In this document: positions 7,942-16,458 of the stretch, piece by piece
Layout: every line of letters starts with the position of its first letter
Numbering within the stretch: position 1 is the stretch's first letter
Assembly (NCBI RefSeq): GCF_025499465.1
Contig: NZ_JAIMCA010000008.1
Location: 33,725-97,724, forward strand
Origin: Allobosea sp. BH3
GTDB lineage: Bacteria; Pseudomonadota; Alphaproteobacteria; Rhizobiales; Beijerinckiaceae
Length of the DNA stretch: 64,000 bases
Direction of reading: 5' to 3'
Notes under the pieces: generated by a model
Database searches by the model: none
What the model was told of the DNA's origin: nothing
The model's input: only the letters and a program-made list of their open reading frames with translations
Program-made: the position numbers and the translations under genes

Positions 7942-8928
7942 ATGAGCATCACCCGCAGAACCATGCTTGCTGCCACCTGCCTCGCCGCGGGCTCTCTGGC
8001 CTTGGCCGGCTCGGCCTCCGCGCAGGGCGACTATCCCGGCAGCAAGGTCGTCACCATCGTCGTGCCCTTCGCAGCGGGCGGCACCACGGATTTGCTCGGC
8101 CGCATCCTGGCCGACCGGCTGGGCCAGCGGCTCGGCGGCAAGTTCATCGTCGAGAATAGGCCTGGCGCAGGTGGCAATACGGGCGCGGCCGCCGTGGCAC
8201 GGTCGCCGGCGGACGGCTACACGCTGACGATGGGCACGGTCTCGAGCCATGCCATCAATCCGGGCGTCTACGCCAAGATGCCCTATGACCACATCAAGGA
8301 CTTTGCGCCGATCTCGCAGGTGGCGAGCGTGCCGAATATCCTGATGGTCAATATCGACCTGCCGGCGAAGACCGTGCCGGAGCTGATCGACCTGCTGAAG
8401 AAGAACCCCGGCAAGTATTCCTTCGGTTCTTCGGGCGCCGGCACCTCGACCCATATGGCGGCGGAGCTGTTCAAGGTCTCGACCGGCACCGATATGGTCC
8501 ATGTGCCGTACCGCTCCAGCGGGCAGGTGACGCAGGACCTGCTCTCCGGCCAGATCCAGATCACCTTCGACAACATCACCATCGCCTGGCCCCATGTGGA
8601 GGCGGGCAAAATCCGGGCGCTCGCCACCGCGACGCCGAAGCGGCTGGCGGTCGCTCCGGACCTGCCGGCGCTGTCGGAGTTCATCCCCGGGTACGATGCC
8701 AGTTCCTGGCACGGCTTCTTCGCGCCGTCGGGCGTCCCGAAGGAGATCGTCGCCAAGCTCTCGACAGAGACCCAGGCGATCATGAGGGAGCCGGCGGTGA
8801 TCGAGCAGCTCAAGAAGCTCGGCGTCGATCCGGTCGGGTCGAGCCAGGCCGAGTTCACCGCGCATATCGCCTCCGAGACGAAGCGCTGGGCTGATGTGGC
8901 GCAGAAGGCGAACGTCAAAATTGAATGA
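7942..8928 (+). CDS. tripartite tricarboxylate transporter (TTT) substrate-binding protein, Bug/TctC family
   Basis: A 328-residue periplasmic binding protein. Residues 1-29 form a signal peptide (MSITRRTMLAATCLAAGSLA, with an Arg-Arg pair and an AxA cleavage site before QGDYPG), possibly a Tat signal. The mature part has classic Bug motifs: VTIVVPFAAGGTTDLLGRIL, VENRPGAGGNTGAAAVARSPADGYTL and the GSSGAGTSTHMAAELF region. Such proteins bind carboxylates and deliver them to TctA/TctB membrane partners. No TctA or TctB gene is in the window, so this is an orphan receptor. The start at 7942 follows a strong GGGAGGAATTG site; an upstream start at 7867 is rejected for that reason. Its ligand is probably an organic or sugar acid handled by the neighbouring enzymes. 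Confidence 0.92.
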   Translation: MSITRRTMLAATCLAAGSLALAGSASAQGDYPGSKVVTIVVPFAAGGTTDLLGRILADRLGQRLGGKFIVENRPGAGGNTGAAAVARSPADGYTLTMGTVSSHAINPGVYAKMPYDHIKDFAPISQVASVPNILMVNIDLPAKTVPELIDLLKKNPGKYSFGSSGAGTSTHMAAELFKVSTGTDMVHVPYRSSGQVTQDLLSGQIQITFDNITIAWPHVEAGKIRALATATPKRLAVAPDLPALSEFIPGYDASSWHGFFAPSGVPKEIVAKLSTETQAIMREPAVIEQLKKLGVDPVGSSQAEFTAHIASETKRWADVAQKANVKIE

Positions 8929-8949
8929 CAGAAGACTTTGCCGCTTCGC

Positions 8950-9070
8950 GAGCCCTCATCCTGAGGAGCCGCGGAGCGGCGTCTCGAAGGATGCTCCAGC
9001 TTGCGCAGGGAGCCTCCGGAAGCATCCTTCGAGACGTGCTCCCATGGAGCACTCCTCAGGATGAGGGCTC
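8950..9070. repeat. intergenic palindromic repeat with 19-bp perfect outer arms
   Basis: Outer arms GAGCCCTCATCCTGAGGAG (8950-8968) and its exact complement (9052-9070) enclose a second perfect pair, GTCTCGAAGGATGCT (8981-8995) and AGCATCCTTCGAGAC (9021-9035). The element lies between the TTT receptor and the RraA-family gene, both read rightward, and could form a very stable hairpin in the shared transcript. Confidence 0.8.
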
Positions 9071-9101
9071 GTTTCCATCCAGCCGAAGGTTTGCCTTTCT
9101 C

Positions 9102-9821
9102 ATGACATCCAATGCCCTCACCGACGAGAACCGCCGCAAGCTCAGGCGCGTCTCGACCGCGACGCTGACCACGGCCCTGTTCAAGCGCGGCTTCCGCAAC
9201 CAGTTCATCCAGGATGTGCGGCCGCTTGCGCCTCTGAAGGAATCGGTCGTCGGAGAGGCCTTCACCCTGCGCTACATCCCGGCTCGCGAAGACCTCGACG
9301 TGCTCTCTTCCTTCGAGGGAACGAGCCACCCGCAGCGGCGGGCGGTCGAGGATTGTCCGCCCGGGCATGTCATGGTCATCGACTCGCGCAAGGACCCGCG
9401 GGCGGCCTCGGCTGGCGGCATCCTGGTGTCGCGGCTGATGCAGAGGGGCTGTGCCGGCGTCGTCACCGATGGCGGCTTCCGGGACAGCCCGGAGATCGCC
9501 GAGATGGGCTTTCCCGCCTATCACAACCGGCCGAGCGCGCCGACGAACCTGATCCGCCACCATGCGCTCGACATCAACGCGCCGATCGGCTGCGGCGATG
9601 TCGCGGTCTATCCCGGCGACATCGTCGTCGGGGACAGCGAGGGCGTCTGCATCGTGCCGGCGCATATCGCCAACGAGATCGCGCCCGAGGCCTATGAGCA
9701 GACGGCCTATGAGGATTTCGTCGCCGAGCGGGTGAGGGGCGGGCAGGGCATCTTCGGGCTCTACCCGGCCAATGAAGAGACCAAGGCCGCCTTCGCGAAA
9801 TGGCGGCCCAGCTGGTCCTGA
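9102..9821 (+). CDS. RraA family protein (HMG aldolase-like / oxaloacetate decarboxylase-like)
   Basis: A 239-residue protein of the RraA fold. The diagnostic segment is GGILVSRLMQRGCAGVVTDG followed by GFRDSPEI, which carries the conserved Gly-rich loop and the Arg-Asp pair that bind metal and the carboxylate substrate. Members include 4-hydroxy-4-methyl-2-oxoglutarate aldolases and sugar-acid pathway lyases; the name RraA comes from the E. coli RNase E inhibitor, which is a different function. The context (sugar-acid dehydratase, DapA-like lyase, TTT receptor, lactonase) supports a catabolic role. ATG at 9102 (MTSNALTDENRR) is the first start after the preceding palindrome; an in-frame extension back to 8925 runs through the repeat and is not supported. 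Confidence 0.85.
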   Translation: MTSNALTDENRRKLRRVSTATLTTALFKRGFRNQFIQDVRPLAPLKESVVGEAFTLRYIPAREDLDVLSSFEGTSHPQRRAVEDCPPGHVMVIDSRKDPRAASAGGILVSRLMQRGCAGVVTDGGFRDSPEIAEMGFPAYHNRPSAPTNLIRHHALDINAPIGCGDVAVYPGDIVVGDSEGVCIVPAHIANEIAPEAYEQTAYEDFVAERVRGGQGIFGLYPANEETKAAFAKWRPSWS

Positions 9822-9830
9822 GGCGTTTTA

Positions 9831-9929
9831 GATCATCGCGCGTCCCAACGGACGCGGTCACGACGATCTACTTCGTCGTTATCGCATCGGATTTTTTCGA
9901 AAAGTGGAATCCACTTTTCGGTCCGATGC
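9831..9929. repeat. double hairpin intergenic repeat
   Basis: Two adjacent inverted repeats. The first pairs GATCATCGCGCGTCC (9831-9845) imperfectly with 9850-9868. The second (9884-9929) pairs GCATCGGA with CCGATGC and GAAAAGTGGA with TCCACTTTTC. The second unit resembles a widespread rhizobial intergenic element with a GAAAA..TTTTC stem. It sits between the RraA-family gene and the lactonase, both rightward. Confidence 0.72.
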
Positions 9930-10041
9930 CATAGCCGGCCAGCTTGCAGAAGAGTCCGGCCCGGGCGACCGGGCCGCACGGAACGGTGCGACGCAACGAC
10001 GTCGTGCCGCGATCAGTCACAACCAAATGGGAGGGAACAAC

Positions 10042-11130
10042 ATGGAGATGTCGCGCCGTCATCTGTTGGGGGGAGGGCTGGTTGCTGCCGGCTCGGCACT
10101 GGCAGGCACCGCTTTGGCACAAAGCTTTCCGTTCAAGCCGAACCAGCGCTATCCCGATCCCGCGGTCGAGATCCTGGATTCGAGCTTCGCGAAATACCGG
10201 ATCTATTCGAGCACGGTCGAGCAGGTCGCCACGGGGATGCGCTGGGCCGAAGGGCCGGTCTATTTCCCTGAGGGGCGCTATGTCCTGCTGAGCGATATCC
10301 CCAACAACCGCATCATGAAATATGACGAGGTGAAGAACAGCTTCACCGTGTTCCGCGACGATGCGAACTACGCCAACGGCAATGCCCGCGACCGCCAGGG
10401 CAGGCTGGTCACCTGCGAACATTCTGTGACGCGCCGCATCACCCGCACGGAGAAGAACGGCAAGATCACCGTGCTGGCAGACCGCTTCGACGGCAAGCGG
10501 CTCAACGCGCCCAACGACATCGTGGTCCGTTCCGACGATACGATCTGGTTCACCGACCCGCTCTTCGGCATCAACGGCGAATGGGAAGGCTCCCGCGCTA
10601 AGCCGGAGCAGGCGACCACGAATGTCTATCGCATCGGCCGGGACGGCAAGCTGACGGCGGTCATCACCGATCTGGTCAATCCGAACGGCATCGCCTTCTC
10701 GCCGGACGAGAAGAAGCTCTACGTGGTCGAATGGCGCGGCACGCCGAACCGTTCGATCTGGGGCTATGATGTCGATGCCGACGGAAAGGTCTCGAACAAG
10801 GCCAAGATCGTCGATGCGGCTGATTTCGGTGCTCTCGACGGCTTCAAGGTCGACCGCGACGGCAATCTCTGGTGCGGCTATGGCAGCAACGGCGCGCTCA
10901 ACGGCGAGGCGAGCGATGTCGGCGGGCGAAAGGTCTTCGGGCTGAGAGGCAAGCCGGAGGATCTCGACGGCGTCATGGTGTTCAGCCCTGCGGGCAAGCC
11001 ACTCGCCTTCATCCGCCTGCCCGAGCGCTGCGCCAATCTCTGCTTCGGAGGGCCGAAGGGCAACCGCCTCTACATGGCGAGCTCCCATTCGCTCTATTCG
11101 CTCTATGTCGAGGCTCACGGAGCGGTTTAG
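10042..11130 (+). CDS. SMP-30/gluconolactonase family protein with Tat-type signal peptide
   Basis: A 362-residue exported sugar lactonase. The N-terminus MEMSRRHLLGGGLVAAGSAL, ending near ALAQSF, has twin arginines followed by a hydrophobic stretch, typical of a Tat signal. The six-bladed propeller shows expected metal-site motifs: WAEGPVYFPEGRYVLLSDIP (Glu), NARDRQGRLVTCEH, APNDIVVRSDDTIWFTDP (Asn), NPNGIAFSPDEKKLY and DGFKVDRDGNLWCG (Asp). It would hydrolyse a sugar lactone to the free acid in the periplasm, feeding the dehydratase/aldolase genes to its left. The start at 10042 has a strong GGGAGGAAC site. An upstream in-frame extension to 9904 runs through the intergenic repeat and is rejected. 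Confidence 0.9.
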   Translation: MEMSRRHLLGGGLVAAGSALAGTALAQSFPFKPNQRYPDPAVEILDSSFAKYRIYSSTVEQVATGMRWAEGPVYFPEGRYVLLSDIPNNRIMKYDEVKNSFTVFRDDANYANGNARDRQGRLVTCEHSVTRRITRTEKNGKITVLADRFDGKRLNAPNDIVVRSDDTIWFTDPLFGINGEWEGSRAKPEQATTNVYRIGRDGKLTAVITDLVNPNGIAFSPDEKKLYVVEWRGTPNRSIWGYDVDADGKVSNKAKIVDAADFGALDGFKVDRDGNLWCGYGSNGALNGEASDVGGRKVFGLRGKPEDLDGVMVFSPAGKPLAFIRLPERCANLCFGGPKGNRLYMASSHSLYSLYVEAHGAV

Positions 11131-11143
11131 CTGAGTCTCGTCA

Positions 11144-11185
11144 GAGCGTTGCGGCGCGGCGTTCAGGCCGCGCCGTAAAACGCTC
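11144..11185. terminator. hairpin at convergent ends, overlapping the epimerase stop codon
   Basis: A long two-part stem: GAGCGTT (11144-11150) with AACGCTC (11179-11185), and CGGCGCGGC (11152-11160) with GCCGCGCCG (11167-11175), around a six-base loop. It spans the 3' junction of the lactonase (plus) and epimerase (minus) genes and could terminate both. The epimerase stop codon lies in the loop. Confidence 0.65.
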
Positions 11186-12194
11186 GATACCATTCGACGA
11201 AGCGGGCGATGCCGGTTTCGATCGGCGTGTCCGGGTGGAAGTCCACCTTGGCCGTCAGGTCCGAGACATCGGCGTAGGTCGCCGGGACATCGCCGGGCTG
11301 GGCGGGCAGGTGGCGCTTGATGGCCTTGCGGCCGCAGGCCTGCTCGACCACCGCAATGAAGCGGTCAAGCGCGACCGGCGTGTGGTTGCCGATATTGTAG
11401 AGCCGCCATGGCGCGGAGGCGCTTGCAGGGTCTGGCGCGGCGGCGTCGAAAGTGGCGCTTGCGGTCGGCGGCTTGCCGGCGAGACGCACGATCGCCTCGC
11501 GGATGTCGTCGACATAGGTGAAGTCCCGGCTCATCTCGGATTCGGCATAGACCTCGATCGGCTGGCCTTCGAGGATCGCCTTGGTGAACTTGAAATAGGC
11601 CATGTCCGGCCGGCCCCAGGGGCCGTAGACCGTGAAGAAGCGCAAGCCCGTGGTCGGGATGCCGTAAAGATGCGCGTAGGAATGGGCCATCAGCTCGTTG
11701 GCCCGCTTGGTCGCCGCATAGAGCGAGACGGGATGGTCGGCGCCGTCATGCTCCGAGAAGGGCACCTTGGCGTTGGCGCCGTAGACCGAACTCGACGAGG
11801 CATAGACGAGATGGCCCACCGGGTTGTGCCGGCAGGCCTCCAGGATCGAGAGGAAGCCGTCGAGATTGGCGTGGGCATAGGCGCGGGGATTGTCGAGGGA
11901 ATAGCGCACGCCGGCCTGTGCGGCGAGATGGATCACCACTTGTGGGCGAAAGCTGGCGAAGGCCGCCTGGACGCGGTCGTAATCGGCGATGTCCAGCTTC
12001 TCGAAGGAGAAGCCGTTGCGGGGCGTCAATCTGTCCAACCGGGCCTGCTTCAGCGCCGGGTCGTAATAGGGCGTCAGATTGTCGATGCCGAGGACGGTGA
12101 CGCCGCTGTCGAGCAGGGCCTCGGTGACATGCAGGCCGACAAAGCCGGCGGCCCCGGTCACGATGGCGCGTTCGAAGGGCAAAGTCCGGTCCAA
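11163..12194 (-). CDS. NAD-dependent sugar epimerase, probably UDP-glucuronate 4-epimerase
   Basis: A 343-residue extended short-chain dehydrogenase. The NAD-binding GAAGFVG motif is at residues 14-20, the IDNL..YYDPALKQARLDRL signature typical of UDP-glucuronate epimerases follows, then SSSSVYG and the catalytic YAATK. The SRDFTYVDDI and NIGNHTPV segments also match this subgroup. It would convert UDP-glucuronate to UDP-galacturonate for surface polysaccharide. The only in-frame start before the NAD motif is TTG at 12194, preceded by GGGGAAGC. It stands alone, divergent from the M81 peptidase gene, and may serve the polysaccharide pathway of the truncated gene at the left edge. Confidence 0.88.
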   Translation of the reverse strand: MDRTLPFERAIVTGAAGFVGLHVTEALLDSGVTVLGIDNLTPYYDPALKQARLDRLTPRNGFSFEKLDIADYDRVQAAFASFRPQVVIHLAAQAGVRYSLDNPRAYAHANLDGFLSILEACRHNPVGHLVYASSSSVYGANAKVPFSEHDGADHPVSLYAATKRANELMAHSYAHLYGIPTTGLRFFTVYGPWGRPDMAYFKFTKAILEGQPIEVYAESEMSRDFTYVDDIREAIVRLAGKPPTASATFDAAAPDPASASAPWRLYNIGNHTPVALDRFIAVVEQACGRKAIKRHLPAQPGDVPATYADVSDLTAKVDFHPDTPIETGIARFVEWYRAFYGAA

Positions 12195-12436
12195 GCGCTT
12201 CCCCGCGGATCACGGGCGCGCGGCCCTTCCGTCCGGCGCCGGTAGTGGAACGCTTCGCCGGCTGTGGCAAGGGGTTTCCGGCCCTTGACCAGCCGCCCGC
12301 CCGCGCCGAGCCGTGCACATCTCGCGAGCGGGGACGACGAAATTTGCGTCTTGCAGGGAGCTTTTTGTGCCTCGCTGGGGCTTGGAGGAAGGGGGCCGCG
12401 CGTGCTTACCTCGGCCGTTCCTGAAAGGAAGCCTTG

Positions 12437-13936
12437 ATGTCGCCCCGCATCGCCTTCGGCGGTTTTCTCCACGAGACGAATACGTTCGCGCCCAGCACCG
12501 CACCTCTGGAGGCCTTCCTGCATGGCGGCGGCTGGCCGGCGCTCTCCCGGGGCGAGGAGATCTATGCCGCGCTGAAGAACGTGAATATCGGCGCCTCCGG
12601 CTTCATCGAGAACGCCCGTGCGCGGGGCTGGGAGATGGTGCCGACGCTCTGGTGCATGGCCAGCCCCTCGGCCGAGGTCACGGCGGGGGCCTTCGAGACG
12701 CTGACCGACGAACTGGTGGAACGCATCAAGGCCGCGCTGCCGGTGGACGGCGTCTATCTCGATCTGCACGGCGCCATGGTCGCGGAGAATCATCCCGACG
12801 GCGAGGGCGAGGTGCTGCGCCGGGTGCGCGCCGCAATCGGCCCCGATATCCCGCTCGTCTCGAGCCTCGACCTGCATGGCAACATCACGCCGCTCATGAT
12901 GGAGGCGGCTGACGCGCTCGTCGCCTACCGCACCTATCCGCATGTCGACGCGGCGCTGACCGGCAGCCGCGCGACCGATCTGCTCGCGAGCCTGCTCGGC
13001 ACCAAGGCGCGGCCGGCCAAGGCCTTCCGGCAGGTACCCTATCTCATCCCCATCGCCTGGCAGGCGACCGCGATGGAACCCTGCAAGACGATCTATGCGG
13101 AGCTCGCGGCGCTGGAGAGCGAAGCGGTACCGACGCTCTCCTTCCTGCCCGGCTTTCCCGCCGCCGATTTCCCCGATTGCGGCGCGACCGTGCTGGCCTA
13201 TGGCGCGACGCAGGAGGATGCCGACCGGGCGGCCGATGCGATCTTCGCCCGTGTCATGGCGAGCGAGGAGGCCTTCAAGGGCAAGGTGTTCACGCCGGAT
13301 GACGGGGTGAAGGAAGCGATCCGCCTTTCGCAGGGCGCGAGCAAGCCGATCGTGATCTCCGACACGCAGGACAATCCGGGCGCCGGCGGCAACTCCGACA
13401 CGATGGGCATGGCCCATGCCCTCGTCGGCAACGGCGCCGAGCGCGCCGCCATCGGCGTCATCGTCGATCCGGCGGCGGCCGAGGCGGCGCATGCGGCGGG
13501 CGAGGGGGCGACGATCCGCGTCTCGCTCGGGGCCAAATCCGGCATTCCGGGCGATGCTCCGCTCGAAGCCGAGTTCGTGGTCGAGAAGCTCTCGGACGGG
13601 CGCTTCGTCGCGCCGGGGCCGTTCTATGGCGGCTCGCGCATCAATCTGGGCCCCAGCGCCTGCCTCAGGATCGGCGGGGTGCGCATCGTCATCGGCTCGC
13701 GCAAGGCGCAGATGGCCGATCAGGCGATGTATCGGCAGGTCGGCATCGAGCCGACCGAGCAGGCTATCCTCGTCAACAAGAGCTCGGTGCATTTCCGCGC
13801 CGATTTCGAGCCGATCGCCGCGGCGATCCTCGTCTGCGCCGCGCCCGGCCCGATGCCGGTCGATCCCGCCTCGCTGCCCTGGCGGCGGCTGCGGCCCGGC
13901 CTTCGCACCTCGCCGCTCGGCACCGCCTTCGCCTGA
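12437..13936 (+). CDS. M81 family metallopeptidase (MlrC-like)
   Basis: A 499-residue protein with the M81 layout: GGFLHETNTFAP at the N-terminus, YLDLHGAMVAENHPDGEGE and SSLDLHGNITPLM. These supply His and Asp/Glu residues expected to bind zinc. Then come DTQDNPGAGGNSDTMGM and a C-terminal MlrC domain ending near HFRADFEPIAA. The founder (MlrC) hydrolyses linear peptides from microcystin breakdown; most relatives sit beside peptide importers, as here, and their true substrates are unknown. ATG at 12437 is preceded by AAAGGA six bases away; a TTG at 12434 is a weaker alternative. It heads a rightward run with two M20 peptidases and a dipeptide-type ABC importer. Confidence 0.9.
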   Translation: MSPRIAFGGFLHETNTFAPSTAPLEAFLHGGGWPALSRGEEIYAALKNVNIGASGFIENARARGWEMVPTLWCMASPSAEVTAGAFETLTDELVERIKAALPVDGVYLDLHGAMVAENHPDGEGEVLRRVRAAIGPDIPLVSSLDLHGNITPLMMEAADALVAYRTYPHVDAALTGSRATDLLASLLGTKARPAKAFRQVPYLIPIAWQATAMEPCKTIYAELAALESEAVPTLSFLPGFPAADFPDCGATVLAYGATQEDADRAADAIFARVMASEEAFKGKVFTPDDGVKEAIRLSQGASKPIVISDTQDNPGAGGNSDTMGMAHALVGNGAERAAIGVIVDPAAAEAAHAAGEGATIRVSLGAKSGIPGDAPLEAEFVVEKLSDGRFVAPGPFYGGSRINLGPSACLRIGGVRIVIGSRKAQMADQAMYRQVGIEPTEQAILVNKSSVHFRADFEPIAAAILVCAAPGPMPVDPASLPWRRLRPGLRTSPLGTAFA

Positions 13937-13956
13937 ATCACGCTTTCGGAGTTCCC

Positions 13957-15117
13957 ATGCCAGTCCTGCCGCAGATCGAGTCCTTCAAGGACGACCTCAC
14001 CGCGATCCGCCGCGATCTCCACGCCCATCCCGAGATCGGCTTCGAGGAGGTCCGCACCTCCGGCGTCGTCGCGGAGAAGTTGAGCGCCTGGGGCATCGAG
14101 GTGCATCGCGGCATCGGCAAGACCGGCGTCGTCGGCATCCTCCAAGGCACGGGTGGCCCCGGAAAGCGCATCGGCCTGCGGGCCGACATGGATGCGCTGC
14201 CGATCCAGGAAATCACGAACCTGCCCTGGCGCTCGACGATTCCCGACCGCATGCATGCCTGCGGCCATGACGGACACACCTCCATGCTGCTCGGCGCGGC
14301 GCGCTATCTCGCCGAGAACCGCAACTTCAAGGGCACGGCGATCTTCGTCTTCCAGCCGGCGGAAGAAGGGCTCGGCGGCGCGCGCAGCATGATCGCCGAG
14401 AAGCTGTTCGAGCGCTTCCCTTGCGACGAGATCTACGGGCTGCACAACGCGCCCAATCTGGAACCCGGCCAGATCCAGGTCTTCCCGGGCCCCGCCATGG
14501 CGGGCGCCGATTTCTTCGACATCAAGATCACGGGCAAGGGCAGCCACGGAGCCATGCCGCATATGGGGCGTGATCCCGTCATCGCGGCGCTGACGCTGGC
14601 GGGTGCGCTGCAGACCATCGTCAGCCGCAACGCCGATCCGCGCGAGGCTGCCGTGCTCTCGATCACCAAGGTCCATGCCGGCTCGGCCTATAACGTCATC
14701 CCGGAGGAAGCGGAGCTCGCCGGCACGATCCGCACCTTCTCCCAGGAGACCGGTGAGCTGGTGCGTGCCCGCATGCGCGAGATCGCGGCCGGCATTGCTG
14801 CGACCTTCGGTGTCACGGTCACGGTGGACATCCGCAACATCTTTGATGTGCTCGTGAACCATGAGGAGCAGTCCGAAGCCGCGGCGGCGGTGGCGGCCGA
14901 GATCGTCGGCGCGGAGAACGTGCTCACCGAACCCAAGCCGGTGATGGGCAGCGAGGATTTCGCCGACATGCTGCGCGTCGTTCCCGGCGCCTATGCCTGG
15001 GTCGGCCATGCCGGCAACGTGCCGGTGCACAACCCGGCCTATGTGCTCGACGACGGCATCCTGCCGGTGGGGGCGAGCCTGCTGGCGCGCCTCGTCGAGA
15101 CGCGTGCGGCTGCGTGA
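13957..15117 (+). CDS. M20 family amidohydrolase (hippurate hydrolase / N-acyl amino acid hydrolase type)
   Basis: A 386-residue M20D-type enzyme. Metal and catalytic signatures are RRDLHAHPEIGFEE, RADMDALPIQE, HACGHDGHTSMLLGAA, FQPAEEGLGGARSM and, near the C-terminus, MGSEDFADML. Such enzymes cleave N-acyl amino acids or aminoacyl conjugates in the cytoplasm. It starts 20 bases after the M81 gene and its stop overlaps the region of the next M20 gene's start, so the three form one transcript. The specific acyl group cannot be read from sequence. Confidence 0.92.
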   Translation: MPVLPQIESFKDDLTAIRRDLHAHPEIGFEEVRTSGVVAEKLSAWGIEVHRGIGKTGVVGILQGTGGPGKRIGLRADMDALPIQEITNLPWRSTIPDRMHACGHDGHTSMLLGAARYLAENRNFKGTAIFVFQPAEEGLGGARSMIAEKLFERFPCDEIYGLHNAPNLEPGQIQVFPGPAMAGADFFDIKITGKGSHGAMPHMGRDPVIAALTLAGALQTIVSRNADPREAAVLSITKVHAGSAYNVIPEEAELAGTIRTFSQETGELVRARMREIAAGIAATFGVTVTVDIRNIFDVLVNHEEQSEAAAAVAAEIVGAENVLTEPKPVMGSEDFADMLRVVPGAYAWVGHAGNVPVHNPAYVLDDGILPVGASLLARLVETRAAA

Positions 15118-15119
15118 GG

Positions 15120-16274
15120 ATGGCCGATATGGACGTCAAGACGCTGCCGCTCGACACCGAAGCCCTGCTCGCCGGCCTGAAGCCCTGGATCGAGTGCGAA
15201 AGCCCGACCTTCGACTCCGCCGCCGTCAACCGGATGATGGACCTCGCCGCCGCCGAAACCGCGGCTGCAGGGGCGACGATCACCCGCATTCCCGGCCCGG
15301 CCGGGCTCGGAGATTGCGTGCTGGGGGATTTCCCGCATCCGCGGCGTGGCGAGCCCGGCATCCTGGTGATGTCGCATCTCGACACGGTGCATCCGGTCGG
15401 CACGCTTTCGAAGCTGCCCTTCCGCCGCGAGGGCACGCGCTGCTACGGGCCTGGCATCCTCGACATGAAGGGCGGCGCCTATGCCGGGCTGCAGGCGATC
15501 ATCGCGCTCGCGAAGGCCGGCGTCGAGACGCCGCTTCCGGTCAGCGTGCTCTATACGAGCGATGAAGAGATCGGCAGCCCTGGCACGCGCGAGATCATCA
15601 TGGAGGCGGCCCGCAAGCACCGCTTCATCCTGGTCCCGGAGCCCGGCCAGCCTGCGCAGGCCGGCGATAACGTCGTGACGGGCCGCTATGCCATCGCCCG
15701 CTTCAACCTGCTGGCGGAAGGCCGGCCGAGCCATGCCGGCTCGAAGCTGAAGGATGGGCGCTCGGCCATCAGCATGATGGCGCGCCAGTTGCTCGCCATC
15801 GAGGCGATGACCGACGAGGACTGCACCTTCTCGGTCGGCGTCATCCAGGGCGGGCAGTGGGTCAATTGCGTGCCGACGACCTGCCACGGCGAGGCGCTCA
15901 GCATGGCAAAACGACAGGCGGATCTCGACCGCGGCGTCGAGCGCATGCTGGCGCTGACGAGCCGCGACACGGACGGCACCGGCTTCACCGTGACGCGCGG
16001 CGTCACCCGCCCGGTCTGGGAGCCGGACGAGGCGACGCTGACGATGTACGGGCTCGCCCGCGAGATCGCAGCCGAGATCGGCTGGGAGCTCGGCCATGTC
16101 TCGTCCGGCGGGGGCTCCGACGCGAACTTCACCGGCGCGGCCGGCATCCCGTCGCTCGACGGTCTCGGCGTGCTCGGCGCCGGCTATCACACGCTCGGCG
16201 AATATATCGAGATCGAGAGCCTGCCGCGGCGCATCCGCCTGCTCGCAGGCCTGCTCTCGCGCCTCTCCGCGTGA
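15120..16274 (+). CDS. M20/M25 family carboxypeptidase (glutamate carboxypeptidase G2-like)
   Basis: A 384-residue M20A-type peptidase. Zinc-site motifs are VMSHLDTVHPVG, GPGILDMKGGAYAG, TSDEEIGSPGTRE (catalytic Glu-Glu) and a distal GGGSDANFTGAAGIPSLDGLG segment. The dimerisation domain begins around ARFNLLAEGRPSHAGS. Relatives remove C-terminal glutamate or related residues from peptides or folates. The start is uncertain among GTG 15114, ATG 15120 and ATG 15129; GTGAGG precedes the latter two, and I use 15120. It differs clearly from the preceding M20D enzyme, so the pair likely act on different bonds of imported peptides. Confidence 0.9.
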   Translation: MADMDVKTLPLDTEALLAGLKPWIECESPTFDSAAVNRMMDLAAAETAAAGATITRIPGPAGLGDCVLGDFPHPRRGEPGILVMSHLDTVHPVGTLSKLPFRREGTRCYGPGILDMKGGAYAGLQAIIALAKAGVETPLPVSVLYTSDEEIGSPGTREIIMEAARKHRFILVPEPGQPAQAGDNVVTGRYAIARFNLLAEGRPSHAGSKLKDGRSAISMMARQLLAIEAMTDEDCTFSVGVIQGGQWVNCVPTTCHGEALSMAKRQADLDRGVERMLALTSRDTDGTGFTVTRGVTRPVWEPDEATLTMYGLAREIAAEIGWELGHVSSGGGSDANFTGAAGIPSLDGLGVLGAGYHTLGEYIEIESLPRRIRLLAGLLSRLSA

Positions 16275-16287
16275 GCGATTGACACCC

Positions 16288-16341
16288 GCTCCCGTTTCGC
16301 GGGAGCCTCCCGACCATGGCACGGCGCCTGCATAGGCGCCG
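16288..16341 (+). terminator. two tandem hairpins after the peptidase genes
   Basis: GCTCCCG / CGGGAGC (16288-16306, loop TTTCG) and CGGCGCCT / AGGCGCCG (16322-16341, loop GCAT) follow the second M20 gene and precede the binding-protein gene. There is no clear T tract, so this may be partial termination or an mRNA-stabilising structure. Confidence 0.5.
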
Positions 16342-16458
16342 CCGCAACAGCAGGACAGGATCGGAGCGCCAAAAAGAACGACCGACAACAGCTCACGATT
16401 GGCAACATCACGATCAGCAAAGACGGGCCGCTCGACCGGCCAGAGGGGAGATCAGCTT

